A stretch of DNA of 64,000 nt from Chryseosolibacter sp964551035 (GCA_964551035.1 CAZKBK010000002.1:165391-229390), one strand, 5' to 3'; positions 9,101-16,815 are shown, counted from the stretch's first letter. Notes: a model not told the origin generated them from the letters alone. Translations and numbers: made by a program.

Positions 9101-9766
9101 GACGTCAATAATAGTCCGGTTATCGATGCTTACCTCCTGCGAGGCAAAGCCGATGAAGGAAAACACCAGCGTACCCGATCCTTCCGGAGTTGTCAACGTG
9201 TAGTTACCATCGGCGTCTGTGGTCGTTCCCATCGTGGAGCCCTTTAGCACGATGCTCACGCCGGCAAGGGGTTCGCCCATGTCATCAGCAACCTTACCCC
9301 GAACGGTGTGATCCGGAACTTCCGGCGCATAGTAGGCCTCGTCGGCGGGTTCATTCCGCTTTACGATAAGGATGTTGTTCTTCATTTCACGGTAGGTGAA
9401 ACGCGTGTCGGCCAGAATGATAGCCAGGGTTTCACTCAACGTGCGTTCGGCTTTCGCGAGGGTGAGATCTTCAACGTTCCTGATCTCTTCATTGCGATAA
9501 ACGAACCGGAAGGGTGTCATTCTTTCGATTTTTCTCAGCGCGGAAGCCAGGTCGTCTCCCTTTAGTTCAAGGGTGAGACGGATGTCATCGGCGCCCTGGC
9601 CACGGCTGGGCGTGGCGAGCAGTAATTGCAGCGTGGAGAATAAGAGCACTAAAAAAACAACACTGATTCGCATAATCTGCCTTACTACTGGTTCTCTGAT
9701 CAGCCTGCCCAGGGTTAAAACCCCGTAATCGGGCCGCCTTTCTGCATTCGGTACAGAAAAATTCAT
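6164..9766 (-). CDS. SusC/RagA-type TonB-dependent transporter with N-terminal STN domain
   Basis: The product has 1200 residues. After a long N-terminus and a hydrophobic signal segment (near 32-50) come an STN (secretin/TonB short N-terminal) domain at about 62-138, a carboxypeptidase-regulatory-like domain at about 155-235, the TonB-dependent plug at about 245-375 (SusC pattern near V-N-V-L-K-G-P-A-A-S-A-L-Y-G) and a 22-strand barrel ending in ...LNLNVTF. It should import a large substrate across the outer membrane with SusD, powered by TonB. The STN domain marks a transducer: on substrate binding it signals to FecR, whose gene is directly upstream. The FecR and sigma genes precede it in the same direction. 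Confidence 0.95.
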   Translation of the reverse strand: MNFSVPNAERRPDYGVLTLGRLIREPVVRQIMRISVVFLVLLFSTLQLLLATPSRGQGADDIRLTLELKGDDLASALRKIERMTPFRFVYRNEEIRNVEDLTLAKAERTLSETLAIILADTRFTYREMKNNILIVKRNEPADEAYYAPEVPDHTVRGKVADDMGEPLAGVSIVLKGSTMGTTTDADGNYTLTTPEGSGTLVFSFIGFASQEVSIDNRTIIDVILEADITALDEVVVTALGISREERSLGYSTQEVQGENLTFTKDQNVLGALAGKIAGVQVVGSSGASMGGTQKIKIRGVNSINGTDQPLIVVDGTPISNANFAGSFGADYGNLAQDVNPEDIESVNVLKGPAASALYGIRGQYGVVMITTKKGARGSGKVTVELNSAVSVEKVGNIMPYQNLYGGGYSQTFSTLPNGDPYVHLQADESWGPRMDGTPVRQFYSFYPQDPNFGELTPFVPHPDNIENYYETGSNVNNGVTVSGGGINSNFRVSVNDTRIQGIEPNTWLKRNNFGLALGVDLSEKLNFSTNVNYARNSGVRPYQGSEGGSRYMGQWFQRSVDMNRLKDYKYADGTVLHWNHRLNKITGDPGQFTHNIPAYWNNPYFIAYENTNADNRDRLFGNFGLTYEVIEDLTLSGNIRTDTYTQNIEERTAFGGTGTPSYFVGKYQGREMNYEFLAQYAKNWSDFSLNASLGANHYDLNYTSLTQQTEGGLSTPNFYNIEASIDRPTVSSTLRRKQIRSAYALMSLGYRGIYFVDATIRNDVSSALPAAHNSYWYPSISGSFVFSELVNVTALSLGKLRVSYAQAGSDLSPYLISPTYSIGSPYGAVVNLAVPNTQVNPDIKPSFAHSYEAGIDLKLFQNRLGLDVTYYNQQNRDQIIPLNVSGTSGYSSVYINAGLIENKGIEITLNGTPVKTSSFTWDVSFNINRNRNMVVELHPDQDVYPHYSSTYSSVTAYLNSYEGKPFGSLVTQAYQRDEETGKILVEFNEDEDYPDGGYYLPLYTDATHDFGTVMPDFTGGLQNLIRYKNFQISAMIDFQSGGQFFSRSKSLAQRTGLDLETVAINDKGVQVREPVAEGGGIRVDGIDVDTDLEVTSYVDPVTYYNTVARRIYEDNIYDASYVKLREVRVGYSFGKALLGNLPVQRVNLAFIMRNPAMIWQSAPKGLDPSELSVGAQAISWYESGQLNTVRSYGLNLNVTF

Positions 9767-9838
9767 AAATTTAAATGTGTTTTAAGTGAGTCAATTATTT
9801 AAAACATGCGCCTGCTCAATGGCAGTTGTTCAGGCAAC

Positions 9839-9876
9839 AAGTCTCCCTGCCCTTGGCGGGGGGACTTCATTTTTTT
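9839..9876 (+). terminator. Strong hairpin with T-run, plus-strand orientation, between fecR and susC
   Basis: Bases 9839-9850 pair with 9856-9867 over twelve positions, including two G-U pairs when read as plus-strand RNA, followed by CA and seven T residues. The flanking genes are on the minus strand, where the stem has two C-A mismatches and no T-run follows. It may stop antisense transcription running from susC toward fecR, or act as a processing structure in the sense RNA. Confidence 0.5.
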
Positions 9877-9911
9877 GATCAGATGATTTTTTCAATAGTC
9901 TGCATGTAGGA

Positions 9912-10931
9912 TTAGAGGTTTGGTTTAAGGTTCATTTTAGTTTTTTCGGCGGCACAAGCGGTCCCGATGATGCGGATCTCACCTGACGCTTCTTCAGCAT
10001 AACTCACCGCATTGAATTCGCAGATCACGTCGAGGATCTGAAAGAGGTCTTCACCCTTCATGAAGGTGGCGGTAAATCGGCATGAATTGATGTTGGGATG
10101 TTCCAGTGTGATGTCAACTTCAAAACGGTCTTCAAGAAGCAACACCGCTTCGCCAATCGTTACATCATCAAAGAAAATGTCTTTTTCTGCCCAGGCGAGC
10201 ACGTCTTCCGATTTCACCTCCTTGTGCTCAGCCTTTTGGGTCACTTTAGAGAATGAAATCTGCTGGTCGCGGTGGATCACCCCCAGCACTTGCTTTTCGT
10301 CGCTCACACTCACCCGCCCGCTTTTTACCGTCACGGTGATGTTGTCATCCCCGTCGTACGCCCTCACATTGAAGGTCGTTCCAAGTACGGTCGTACTCAA
10401 TGATCCGGTGCGCACGACAAAGGGCTTGTCGGCATTGTGTTCAATATCGAAAAACGCTTCCCCGGAAAGGGTCACTTCCCTGGCTGCGCCGTCGAACGTT
10501 TCCGGATAATCGAGTTTGCTTCCGTTGTTCAGCAGGACGGTGCTACCGTCGGGAAGCTTGATGAATTGATGCGCGTTGACGCTGGCGGCTATGGGTTCTG
10601 CCACGTGCTGCGACGGCGCGGACGCATATTGATAAAAGAGGATACCCGCGGCCGCCGTGATGGCGATGCTCGCAGCGATACGCCATGAAAATTGCGCCCC
10701 AGGGGTCTTCAGGCGGACTTCCTTTTCCTTTCCGAGGATGTGGTTAAGAATTTCCTCCGACTTTCTGCGAGAAAGCCGTGAGCCCGGATGTTGCCAGAGC
10801 CCTTCCAGCATGCGGGTCGCATCCTCATTATCGTTGGTGGTGAGGTATTCCAGCAACTCAGCCTCTTCGGCGGCTGAGCATCTGCCATTGAGGTAACGCC
10901 TGAACAGGAATTGAAGCCGCTCGTGGTCCAT
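9912..10931 (-). CDS. FecR family anti-sigma factor
   Basis: The start at 10931 (MDHERLQFLF) is chosen because the frame upstream is untypical and overlaps the sigma-factor gene. The protein has 339 residues: an N-terminal cytoplasmic sigma-binding region with a helical FecR N-domain (about 5-65), one transmembrane helix (about 83-101), a periplasmic FecR beta domain (about 120-215; T-V-L-G-T-T-F-N-V-R-A-Y) and a C-terminal DUF4974 domain (about 255-325) that contacts the STN domain of the transporter. It should hold the neighbouring ECF sigma factor inactive until SusC binds its nutrient. Confidence 0.93.
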   Translation of the reverse strand: MDHERLQFLFRRYLNGRCSAAEEAELLEYLTTNDNEDATRMLEGLWQHPGSRLSRRKSEEILNHILGKEKEVRLKTPGAQFSWRIAASIAITAAAGILFYQYASAPSQHVAEPIAASVNAHQFIKLPDGSTVLLNNGSKLDYPETFDGAAREVTLSGEAFFDIEHNADKPFVVRTGSLSTTVLGTTFNVRAYDGDDNITVTVKSGRVSVSDEKQVLGVIHRDQQISFSKVTQKAEHKEVKSEDVLAWAEKDIFFDDVTIGEAVLLLEDRFEVDITLEHPNINSCRFTATFMKGEDLFQILDVICEFNAVSYAEEASGEIRIIGTACAAEKTKMNLKPNL

Positions 10932-11019
10932 AACGGATGGTTTCTGGTTTGGGATTTCAAGTATGACAATCCAGCAGGGTGGAAGGAGTAGCGGCGGATG
11001 AAAAAAATAATAAAAAATT

Positions 11020-11610
11020 TCAGCCGACGGCCGGGAGAAGGGGGAGGAACACGACACTAACCCGCACGATGTCAGCAAATTGGGACTTGATGGTGCGCAA
11101 GGCCTGGTGCATGTGCGCCTTGACGGTGAGGCGGGAGATTTTCAGCCGCTGCGCGACTTCTTCATAGCGGAGCCCCTCATGGCGGCACAGGCTGTAGACG
11201 ACACGTTGCTGCGGGGGAAGATGCCGTATCGCCCGGTCAAGGAGTTGTTCGTAGTCGCGCAGGACCACCGTCTCCTCCGTTTCACAATGCGATCCTTCCT
11301 GAATTTGCTGGAGCACTGCCTTTGCACGGCTTTCGATCGCTTTCTGCCTGAGGATATTTAACGCCAGATGTTTGGTGACTGTAAAAAGATAAGCTGGAAA
11401 ATTCTCGATCTCATCCAGGGATTCCCGTCGCACCCAAAGTTTCATAAACACGTCCTGCACGATCTCTTCGGCCTGCTCCGCCCTGCGCGTCAACTTCATC
11501 GAAAACGAGTATACCGTGGAAGAATATTGTTCAAACAGCTTCCTGAATGCCTGTTCGTCACCGGCGCGTATGCACCGCAGCAGTCTCTTCAGATGTTTTT
11601 CGTCCGGCAT
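11020..11610 (-). CDS. ECF RNA polymerase sigma factor (Bacteroidota family 1 type)
   Basis: The 196-residue protein carries sigma region 2 (A-F-R-K-L-F-E-Q-Y..., then E-I-V-Q-D-V-F-M-K-L-W near residues 48-58) and region 4 (L-P-P-Q-Q-R-V-V-Y-S-L-C-R-H-E-G-L-R-Y-E-E-V-A, then L-K-I-S-R-L-T-V-K). Order on the minus strand is sigma, FecR, SusC, SusD, the standard Bacteroidota surface-signalling arrangement, so its regulon should include at least the SusC/SusD genes. It ends with a hydrophobic extension (VVFLPLLPAVG), common in this group. Confidence 0.94.
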   Translation of the reverse strand: MPDEKHLKRLLRCIRAGDEQAFRKLFEQYSSTVYSFSMKLTRRAEQAEEIVQDVFMKLWVRRESLDEIENFPAYLFTVTKHLALNILRQKAIESRAKAVLQQIQEGSHCETEETVVLRDYEQLLDRAIRHLPPQQRVVYSLCRHEGLRYEEVAQRLKISRLTVKAHMHQALRTIKSQFADIVRVSVVFLPLLPAVG

Positions 11611-11721
11611 GCCGTCAGGTTAGTATATGTTAAACTTAATCAAAAGATCATGATTAAGCAACGGTAGCCCAAAAACCGACGTTGCGATGGCACACAGTTG
11701 GTTACTCCATCAGTAATTAGG

Positions 11722-11729
11722 TAATTTTG
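11722..11729 (+). promoter_or_regulatory. Candidate -7 element (TAnnTTTG) for the M3 peptidase gene
   Basis: TAATTTTG at 11722-11729 matches the Bacteroidota -7 consensus. It lies 26 bases before the ATG at 11755, placing the transcription start near 11735. The -33 region has only a partial match (TTGG near 11698). Confidence 0.4.
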
Positions 11730-11754
11730 CCGCCTCAAAGGAAACGGAACTGCA

Positions 11755-13488
11755 ATGACTGATACGATCGAAATCCCCCGGCGTCCTGCCCGGAAATTCT
11801 TACCCGAAAATTTTTCTGTTACATCATGGGACACGCTCAAGCCCTGGTTTGATGACCTCCTGAACCGGGAACTCGACATAACGGATGCGCTCCGAAAATG
11901 GTTTCGGGACCGGAGTGAACTGGAGTCCGTCATCTCGGAGGACCTCGCCTGGCGCTACATCCGCATGACATGCTATACGGAGAACGCAGACTACCTGAAC
12001 GCTTATCAGAATTTTATCCAGCACATTCAGCCTCAGATTGCACCGGTGTCGGATCTGTTGAACCGCAAGGCAGCCTCGTCGCCATTGCTCAACGAACTCG
12101 CCGGAGAAGAAGGTTATGACATCCTTATTCGCAACCTGAAGAAAGACATAGAGATCTTTCGCGAAGAAAACGTTCCCCTCGTTACGGAGATCGCTACCCA
12201 ATCCCAAAAATACGCGCAGATTTCCGGAGCGATGACGGTGACCGTCGACGGAAAGGAATTGACGTTGCAACAGGCTTCGGTGTTCCTCATGTCTCCCGAC
12301 CGGAAACGACGAGAGGAGGTCTACCGCAAAATCAGCGAGCGCCGTTTGGTCGACAAGGAAAAACTGGACGATCTGTTCACAGGATTGATTCGCCTTCGTC
12401 ACAAGGTTGCCGTGAACGCGGGGTTCAGGAATTTTCGTGATTACATGTTCAAAGCGCTGGGAAGGTTCGACTATACGCCGCAGGACTGCTTTGATTTCCA
12501 TGACGCCATCGCGCATGAGATCGTTCCGCTGCTGAACGACTTTGCCCGTGAACGGAAGCGTTCCCTGGCGGTGGATGCGCTTCGCCCGTGGGACAAAGCC
12601 GTGGACCCGGAGGGAAGGGAGGCACTGAAACCGTTCGCCAGTGGGAAGGAACTCACGGAAAAGACAATCGATGTCTTCACGCGCCTTGATGCCTACCTGG
12701 GCCAGTGCCTGTCGGTAATGAACGCGATGAAGCACCTCGATCTTGAGTCGCGCATCGGGAAAGCGCCGGGTGGATACAATTATCCGCTCGCGGAAATCGG
12801 TGTGCCGTTCATATTCATGAATGCGACCTCGACGCTCCGCGATATGGTGACCATCATGCACGAAGGTGGCCATGCCATTCACAATTTCCTCACCCGCGAC
12901 CTCGAGCTGAACGATTTCAAATCCACGCCGTCCGAGGTTGCGGAGCTCGCCTCGATGTCGATGGAACTGATCTCGATGGATCACTGGAATGTTTTCTTCA
13001 GCGATCCCGGCGAACTCGCGCGCGCGAAACGCGAACACCTCGAAGATGCCATCAAAACCCTGCCCTGGGTGGCGACCATCGACAAGTTCCAGCATTGGAT
13101 CTACGAGAACCCCGACCACACCACGTCCGATAGGAGAGAAGCATGGAACCGTATCCTCGATGAGTTTTCGGATTCGGAGACCGATTGGTCAGGACTCGAA
13201 GATGCCAAGGATTACCTCTGGCACAAACAGCTTCACCTCTACGAGGTTCCGTTTTACTACGTGGAATACGGCATGGCCCAACTGGGTGCTTTCGCCGTCT
13301 GGCGGAATTTCCGCCGTGACCCGGTGAAGGGCCTGCAGGGATATCAGGACGCCCTAAAGCTCGGCTATCTCCGGTCCATACCGGCGATCTACCAGGCGGC
13401 AAACATCCGCTTCGACTTCAGCAGGGCTTACATCAGCGAGTTGGTTTCGTTCGTGAGAAAGGAATTACGAATAACGAATGACGAATGA
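11755..13488 (+). CDS. M3 family oligoendopeptidase (PepF-like)
   Basis: The product is a 577-residue cytoplasmic zinc metallopeptidase without a signal peptide. The thermolysin-like zinc motif H-E-G-G-H lies at residues 369-373, followed about 25 residues later by the third ligand region (P-S-E-V-A-E-L-A-S-M-S-M-E). The C-terminal segment Y-Y-V-E-Y-G-M-A-Q-L-G-A is the M3 substrate-binding stretch. Such enzymes cut short peptides. The last eight residues (ELRITNDE) and the TGA stop are encoded by ACGAATG-type heptamers, so the natural C-terminus may have been replaced or extended by the repeat. The gene is divergent from the sigma factor. Confidence 0.92.
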   Translation: MTDTIEIPRRPARKFLPENFSVTSWDTLKPWFDDLLNRELDITDALRKWFRDRSELESVISEDLAWRYIRMTCYTENADYLNAYQNFIQHIQPQIAPVSDLLNRKAASSPLLNELAGEEGYDILIRNLKKDIEIFREENVPLVTEIATQSQKYAQISGAMTVTVDGKELTLQQASVFLMSPDRKRREEVYRKISERRLVDKEKLDDLFTGLIRLRHKVAVNAGFRNFRDYMFKALGRFDYTPQDCFDFHDAIAHEIVPLLNDFARERKRSLAVDALRPWDKAVDPEGREALKPFASGKELTEKTIDVFTRLDAYLGQCLSVMNAMKHLDLESRIGKAPGGYNYPLAEIGVPFIFMNATSTLRDMVTIMHEGGHAIHNFLTRDLELNDFKSTPSEVAELASMSMELISMDHWNVFFSDPGELARAKREHLEDAIKTLPWVATIDKFQHWIYENPDHTTSDRREAWNRILDEFSDSETDWSGLEDAKDYLWHKQLHLYEVPFYYVEYGMAQLGAFAVWRNFRRDPVKGLQGYQDALKLGYLRSIPAIYQAANIRFDFSRAYISELVSFVRKELRITNDE

Positions 13489-13510
13489 CGAATGACGAAT
13501 AGCGAATGAG
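13461..13510 (+). repeat. Seven ACGAATG-type heptamers overlapping the M3 peptidase stop
   Basis: From 13461 the sequence reads as 7-mers GGAATTA, CGAATAA, three CGAATGA, CGAATAG and CGAATGA. The stop codon of the peptidase (13486-13488) is inside the third unit. Confidence 0.85.
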
Positions 13511-13543
13511 ACGAGGGTTGAATTGAGATCGACCAATGCGAAC

Positions 13544-13571
13544 GGTGGGCGCTCGACGGTGGACGCTCGAC
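13544..13571. repeat. Two 14-bp units (GGTGGRC-GCTCGAC) next to the marR stop
   Basis: GGTGGGCGCTCGAC is followed directly by GGTGGACGCTCGAC, again a multiple of seven. It ends three bases from the stop codon of the minus-strand MarR gene at 13575. Confidence 0.75.
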
Positions 13572-13574
13572 GAA

Positions 13575-14024
13575 CTAACCCCTCGCCTTATCCAGCAGAT
13601 CACTCAATTGCCGCGCTTCCTCTTCGGTGAGCAAAAGCACGGAATTGATTTCATCATCCTTCTGATCAAGGGCTTTCAACAGGTCCATCCCCGCTTTTGT
13701 GATAAATACGTCCGATGCGCGCTTGTCGCGGGGGCAGGTTCGGCGTTCGATCAATCCCTTTTTTTGCAGGCGGTCAAGTAGCCTCGAGACATCTGAGTTC
13801 TGATCGAGCATTCGGGACTTGATCGCAGTTGCGGATATGCTCTTTGGGAATTGTCCCTTCAGCACACGGAGGATGTTGAATTGCTGGCCGGTGATCCCGT
13901 AGGCTTTAAAAAAGCTGTGATGTTTGTTCTGCAGCCAGTTGGCCGTGTAGATGAGGTTGATGACGGCCTTGTGATAGGCGGACCTGAATTTTTTTTGCTG
14001 TATGGACGCTTCTATCTTGCTCAT
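13575..14024 (-). CDS. MarR family transcriptional regulator
   Basis: The start at 14024 (MSKIEASIQ) is preferred over an ATG 33 bases upstream because the latter adds residues coded by a repeat. The 149-residue protein has the winged-helix core: T-G-Q-Q-F-N-I-L-R-V-L, the recognition region (D-Q-N-S-D-V-S-R-L-L-D-R-L-Q-K-K-G-L-I) and the wing D-K-R-A-S-D-V-F-I-T-K-A-G. It lies downstream of yceI on the same strand with a 101-base gap. It may control the yceI operon; a palindrome before yceI is a candidate operator. The inducer is unknown. Confidence 0.9.
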   Translation of the reverse strand: MSKIEASIQQKKFRSAYHKAVINLIYTANWLQNKHHSFFKAYGITGQQFNILRVLKGQFPKSISATAIKSRMLDQNSDVSRLLDRLQKKGLIERRTCPRDKRASDVFITKAGMDLLKALDQKDDEINSVLLLTEEEARQLSDLLDKARG

Positions 14025-14045
14025 GCTGTTAACGGGTGGGACTTG

Positions 14046-14110
14046 CCACAAAGACACGAAGGCACAAAGAAATTTTGCAGTAATGGCCCTGTGTCCTGGT
14101 GCCTTTGTGG
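14046..14110. repeat. Inverted pair of a CCACAAAG-type repeat between yceI and marR
   Basis: CCACAAAGACACGAAGG at 14046-14062 (period eight with the following CACAAAG) faces the reverse complement of a similar copy ending CCTTTGTGG at 14102-14110. A partial copy (CCACAAAGACAAG) occurs near 3780. It can fold into a hairpin between the two genes. Confidence 0.6.
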
Positions 14111-14125
14111 TCCCTTCCCACCGCC

Positions 14126-14701
14126 TTAGGCGGCCTTATTCAATTCGATCTGGCAAATGACTTCGACGACATCGCCGATCACCACATCGCCGCCCGGAGT
14201 CTTTCCGCCATAAGAGACGCCAAAATCCTGACGGTTGAGTTGCCCGGTGAGTTTAAAGCCTGCTTTCAAGCCGCGACCGGTGTCGACAGTGCCTCCGTAG
14301 TTCACGTCGAATTCGATGGGCTTGGTCACACCGCGCATGGTGATATCGCCCTTGAGCTTGTACTTGCCGTCTTCTTTGACAAGTTTACCCTTGAAGGTCA
14401 GGTCAGGGTGCTTTTCCGCATCGAAGAAATCGGCAGACTTGAGATGGCCGTCCCTTCTTTCGTTGTCAGTGTCGATGGAAGCGGTCTTTGCAGTAAAGCT
14501 GATCTCCGCGCCGTCGAAGTCGTCGGACTTGGAAATCACCGTTGCGTCGAAGTCCTTGAAGTTTCCTTCTACTTCCGTGATCGCGTAGTGCGGCACGGAG
14601 AACCCGATGTGCGAGTGCGGCTTGTCGATCGACCATGTCGTCTGGGCAAATGCAGTACCCGCGACGAGCAACATGACAATGAGTGTGTTGATCTTCTTCA
14701 T
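14126..14701 (-). CDS. YceI family periplasmic protein
   Basis: The 191-residue product has a clean signal peptide (cut after A-F-A-Q, about residue 20) and one YceI lipocalin-like domain: S-H-I-G-F-S-V-P-H-Y near 29-38, then T-A-K-T-A-S-I-D-T-D-N-E-R-R-D-G-H-L, and the segment G-D-I-T-M-R-G-V-T-K-P-I-E-F in the second half. Family members bind polyisoprenoids and are often linked to acid or osmotic stress or to quinone-like lipids. It is the first gene of a likely yceI-marR operon. Confidence 0.92.
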   Translation of the reverse strand: MKKINTLIVMLLVAGTAFAQTTWSIDKPHSHIGFSVPHYAITEVEGNFKDFDATVISKSDDFDGAEISFTAKTASIDTDNERRDGHLKSADFFDAEKHPDLTFKGKLVKEDGKYKLKGDITMRGVTKPIEFDVNYGGTVDTGRGLKAGFKLTGQLNRQDFGVSYGGKTPGGDVVIGDVVEVICQIELNKAA

Positions 14702-14738
14702 AAAGTGACTTGTTAATTTTTCGTTGGTTTTTAGAATG

Positions 14739-14775
14739 CAAGTATAACACCAGCAGGTAGTTTAGTGTTTAAACA
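14739..14775 (-). promoter_or_regulatory. Candidate promoter and MarR-type operator before yceI
   Basis: On the minus strand TATACTTG (14739-14746) resembles the TAnnTTTG -7 element, 38 bases before the yceI start. Just upstream is a 10-bp perfect palindrome TGTTTAAACA (14766-14775) within a longer partly symmetrical TACTTGTTTAAACACTA. Binding by the MarR protein of the same operon is inference. Confidence 0.35.
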
Positions 14776-14818
14776 AGTAATTTTATTTTTGTAAGGGGTT
14801 GAGTATCAGCGAAAAATT

Positions 14819-15535
14819 TTACCGGCTGTTGAGATAAAAGTCTCCGGTCAATTTACGGTACTCCGCTGACCAGTTATCGTCGGCTCCGTAAAGCGTCAAC
14901 GATCCGGTTACGCACGTGCCTGGCGCACTGCCGAACTCCATCAGCAGGCGCTCGACGGGCTTGTGGGCGCGCGACTTGAAACTGCATTGTCGCAAACAGT
15001 GGAGTCCGTTCGCGTTGGCCATGGCGATGAACTGCAACGCCTCCGTTTCGGGCAGAATGATGCCGAGCCTCCCCCCTGGACTCATCAACGACTTGGTGCA
15101 TTGAACAAGCCCGGAGAACGTAAGTTCACCCCCGTGTCGCGCGCGGCTCCGGTCCTCCGCCGGCGGCAAAAGGCTGTCGACGAAGTACGGCGGATTGCTG
15201 ACCATAAGGTCATAGGGAAAGTCGGACTGATACGTCTGGATCGGCATGTGGTGCACGCGGATTCGCTCCGGCCAGGGCGAGGAAAGGACGTTGGCGGCCG
15301 CTTGTTTGGCGTCAGGCGCTGATATTTCCACGGCGTCTATCGTAACGTTATAACGGGTGCGCTGGGCGAGCATCAAAGAGATCACACCACTTCCTGCGCC
15401 GATCTCCAAAATGTGGTTTGCGTTTTCAATATTTACCCACGCGCCGAGCAGCACACCGTCGGTGCCGACCTTGTGCGCACAACGGTCGTGTGCAACGGTG
15501 AATTGCTTGAAACGGAAATGCGTGTTAGATTTCAA
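14819..15535 (-). CDS. trmN6: tRNA1(Val) (adenine-37-N6)-methyltransferase TrmN6/YfiC
   Basis: The 238-residue protein is a class I SAM methyltransferase with motif I E-I-G-A-G-S-G at 44-50 and the N6-adenine catalytic motif N-P-P-Y at 114-117. The start (KSNTHFRFKQF) and the Q-F-x-V-x-H-D-R-C-A-H-K-V-G-T-D-G-V-L-L-G-A-W pattern are specific to TrmN6/YfiC, which methylates A37 of tRNA-Val. It is divergent from the downstream oxidoreductase and stands alone on its strand. Confidence 0.92.
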   Translation of the reverse strand: MKSNTHFRFKQFTVAHDRCAHKVGTDGVLLGAWVNIENANHILEIGAGSGVISLMLAQRTRYNVTIDAVEISAPDAKQAAANVLSSPWPERIRVHHMPIQTYQSDFPYDLMVSNPPYFVDSLLPPAEDRSRARHGGELTFSGLVQCTKSLMSPGGRLGIILPETEALQFIAMANANGLHCLRQCSFKSRAHKPVERLLMEFGSAPGTCVTGSLTLYGADDNWSAEYRKLTGDFYLNSR

Positions 15536-15665
15536 GCTGGAAAATTACGAATTGCGGAGTAGGAATCGCGAATGCGGTGCGCCGGGATGTTAAAGAAGCC
15601 TGTTATGGTGGCGTGAGCGGCATCATGCCGCAGGCACTACCGTTTCAACCGAACGTTCATCTTCC

Positions 15666-15686
15666 CATTCGTAACTCGTCATTCAG
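15666..15686 (-). repeat. Three heptamers (CATTCGT type) before an oxidoreductase gene
   Basis: CATTCGT, AACTCGT and CATTCAG follow each other and are preceded by CTTCC, i.e. the reverse complement of ACGAATGGGAAG seen at 46814. It is the only copy here that sits at a 5' rather than a 3' gene end. A more decayed heptamer stretch lies at 15544-15577, beside the trmN6 start. Confidence 0.65.
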
Positions 15687-15696
15687 TCTAATCGCT

Positions 15697-16689
15697 ATGA
15701 AAAACACGATCCGCTGGGGTATCCTCGGCTGCGGAAAAATTGCCGGCAAGTTCGCCGCCGACCTCAAATTGGTGGAGAACGCCTCCCTTGCGGCCGTGGC
15801 GTCGCGCGATGGCGCCCGTGCCCGGGCCTTCGCCGACGTACACGGCGTCCACCTGGCCTACGACAACTACGAAGCCCTTGCAGCATCGGCGGAGGTTGAC
15901 GTGATCTACATCGCCACGCCCCATGGTTTGCACCACCAGCATGCGATGCTTTGCCTCGCGCAGGGCAAGGCCGTCCTCTGTGAGAAGGCGTTCGCGCTCA
16001 ACGCGCGTCAGGTAAGGGAAATGATGGCCGCGGCAAAAGAAAAGAACACGTTCCTGATGGAGGCGTTCTGGACGCGGTTCCTCCCGCAGTACGAGGAGGT
16101 GATGCGCATTCTCCGCTCTGGTGAGATCGGTGAGGTGAAGCTCATCCAGGCTGACTTCGGATTTCGTCCCCTTGAACCCGCGGCGCAACGCCTTTACGAC
16201 CCCGCGCTCGGCGGCGGATCGCTGCTCGATATTGGCCTCTATCCCGTGTTTCTCGCCCAATCCATCCTGGGCAAGCCCGTCGACGTCCACGGAATGACGA
16301 GCAACTACGACACCGGCGTCGACGAACAATGCGTGATGACCATGAAGTTCGGCAACGGGGCGTTGGCGGTGTTGTCTTCGACTTTTGCCGCTGAGACGCC
16401 CGTGGAAGCCATGATCGCCGGCACGAAAGGGCGCATCCACATGCGAAATCGTTTTCATAACGCCATGGCTATGGTCGAACTGGTAATCGGACGCGGCACG
16501 CCGCGGGATATTCCGTTTTCCCGCGAGGACGGCTTTGGGTATCAGTTCGAGGCAAGGCATGTCGGCGAGTGCCTCCGCAAGGGCCTCACTGAAAGTCCGA
16601 TCATGCCGCTTGCCGATTCCCTCGCGCTGGTCGATACGCTGGACCGCATTCGGGCATGTTGCGGCATAAGTTACGCGGAGGACGCTTAG
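15697..16689 (+). CDS. Gfo/Idh/MocA family NAD(P)-dependent oxidoreductase
   Basis: The ATG at 15697 is preferred over an in-frame ATG 120 bases upstream because it begins the domain (MKNTIRWGILGCGKIAG). The 330-residue protein has an N-terminal Rossmann fold with G-I-L-G-C-G-K-I-A-G at 8-17, the E-K-A-F motif of the family (usually E-K-P; here Ala replaces Pro) and the C-terminal Gfo/Idh domain (G-G-G-S-L-L-D-I-G-L-Y-P). Relatives oxidise sugars or trans-dihydrodiols; the substrate is not evident. Its stop codon lies directly at the edge of a GAGAGCN heptamer array. Confidence 0.88.
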   Translation: MKNTIRWGILGCGKIAGKFAADLKLVENASLAAVASRDGARARAFADVHGVHLAYDNYEALAASAEVDVIYIATPHGLHHQHAMLCLAQGKAVLCEKAFALNARQVREMMAAAKEKNTFLMEAFWTRFLPQYEEVMRILRSGEIGEVKLIQADFGFRPLEPAAQRLYDPALGGGSLLDIGLYPVFLAQSILGKPVDVHGMTSNYDTGVDEQCVMTMKFGNGALAVLSSTFAAETPVEAMIAGTKGRIHMRNRFHNAMAMVELVIGRGTPRDIPFSREDGFGYQFEARHVGECLRKGLTESPIMPLADSLALVDTLDRIRACCGISYAEDA

Positions 16690-16815
16690 GAGCAAAGAGC
16701 GGAGAGCGGAGAGCCGAGAGCTGAGAGCCGAGAGCAAAGAGTTGAGAGCGGAGAGCAAAGAGTTGAGAGTCGAGAGCTGAGAGCCGAGAGCAAAGAGTTG
16801 AGAGCAGAGCGCTAA
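16690..16815 (+). repeat. GAGAGCN heptamer array between two converging genes
   Basis: About 16 consecutive 7-mers (GAGAGCC, GAGAGCT, GAGAGCA, AAGAGTT, GAGAGCG and variants) fill the whole gap between the oxidoreductase stop and the stop of the minus-strand gene at 16812, ending in GCGCTAAGCGC. A reverse-oriented fragment (CTCTCAGCTCTTTGCCCTCA) lies at the other end of that minus-strand gene, at 17608-17635. Confidence 0.9.

Noticed and set aside
11824..13119. Long antisense frame (431 residues) over the M3 peptidase
   Set aside because: It is a codon-bias shadow of a GC-rich gene; the plus-strand frame has clear peptidase motifs. The same applies to the 490-residue frame antisense to actF and the 342-residue frame antisense to coxA.
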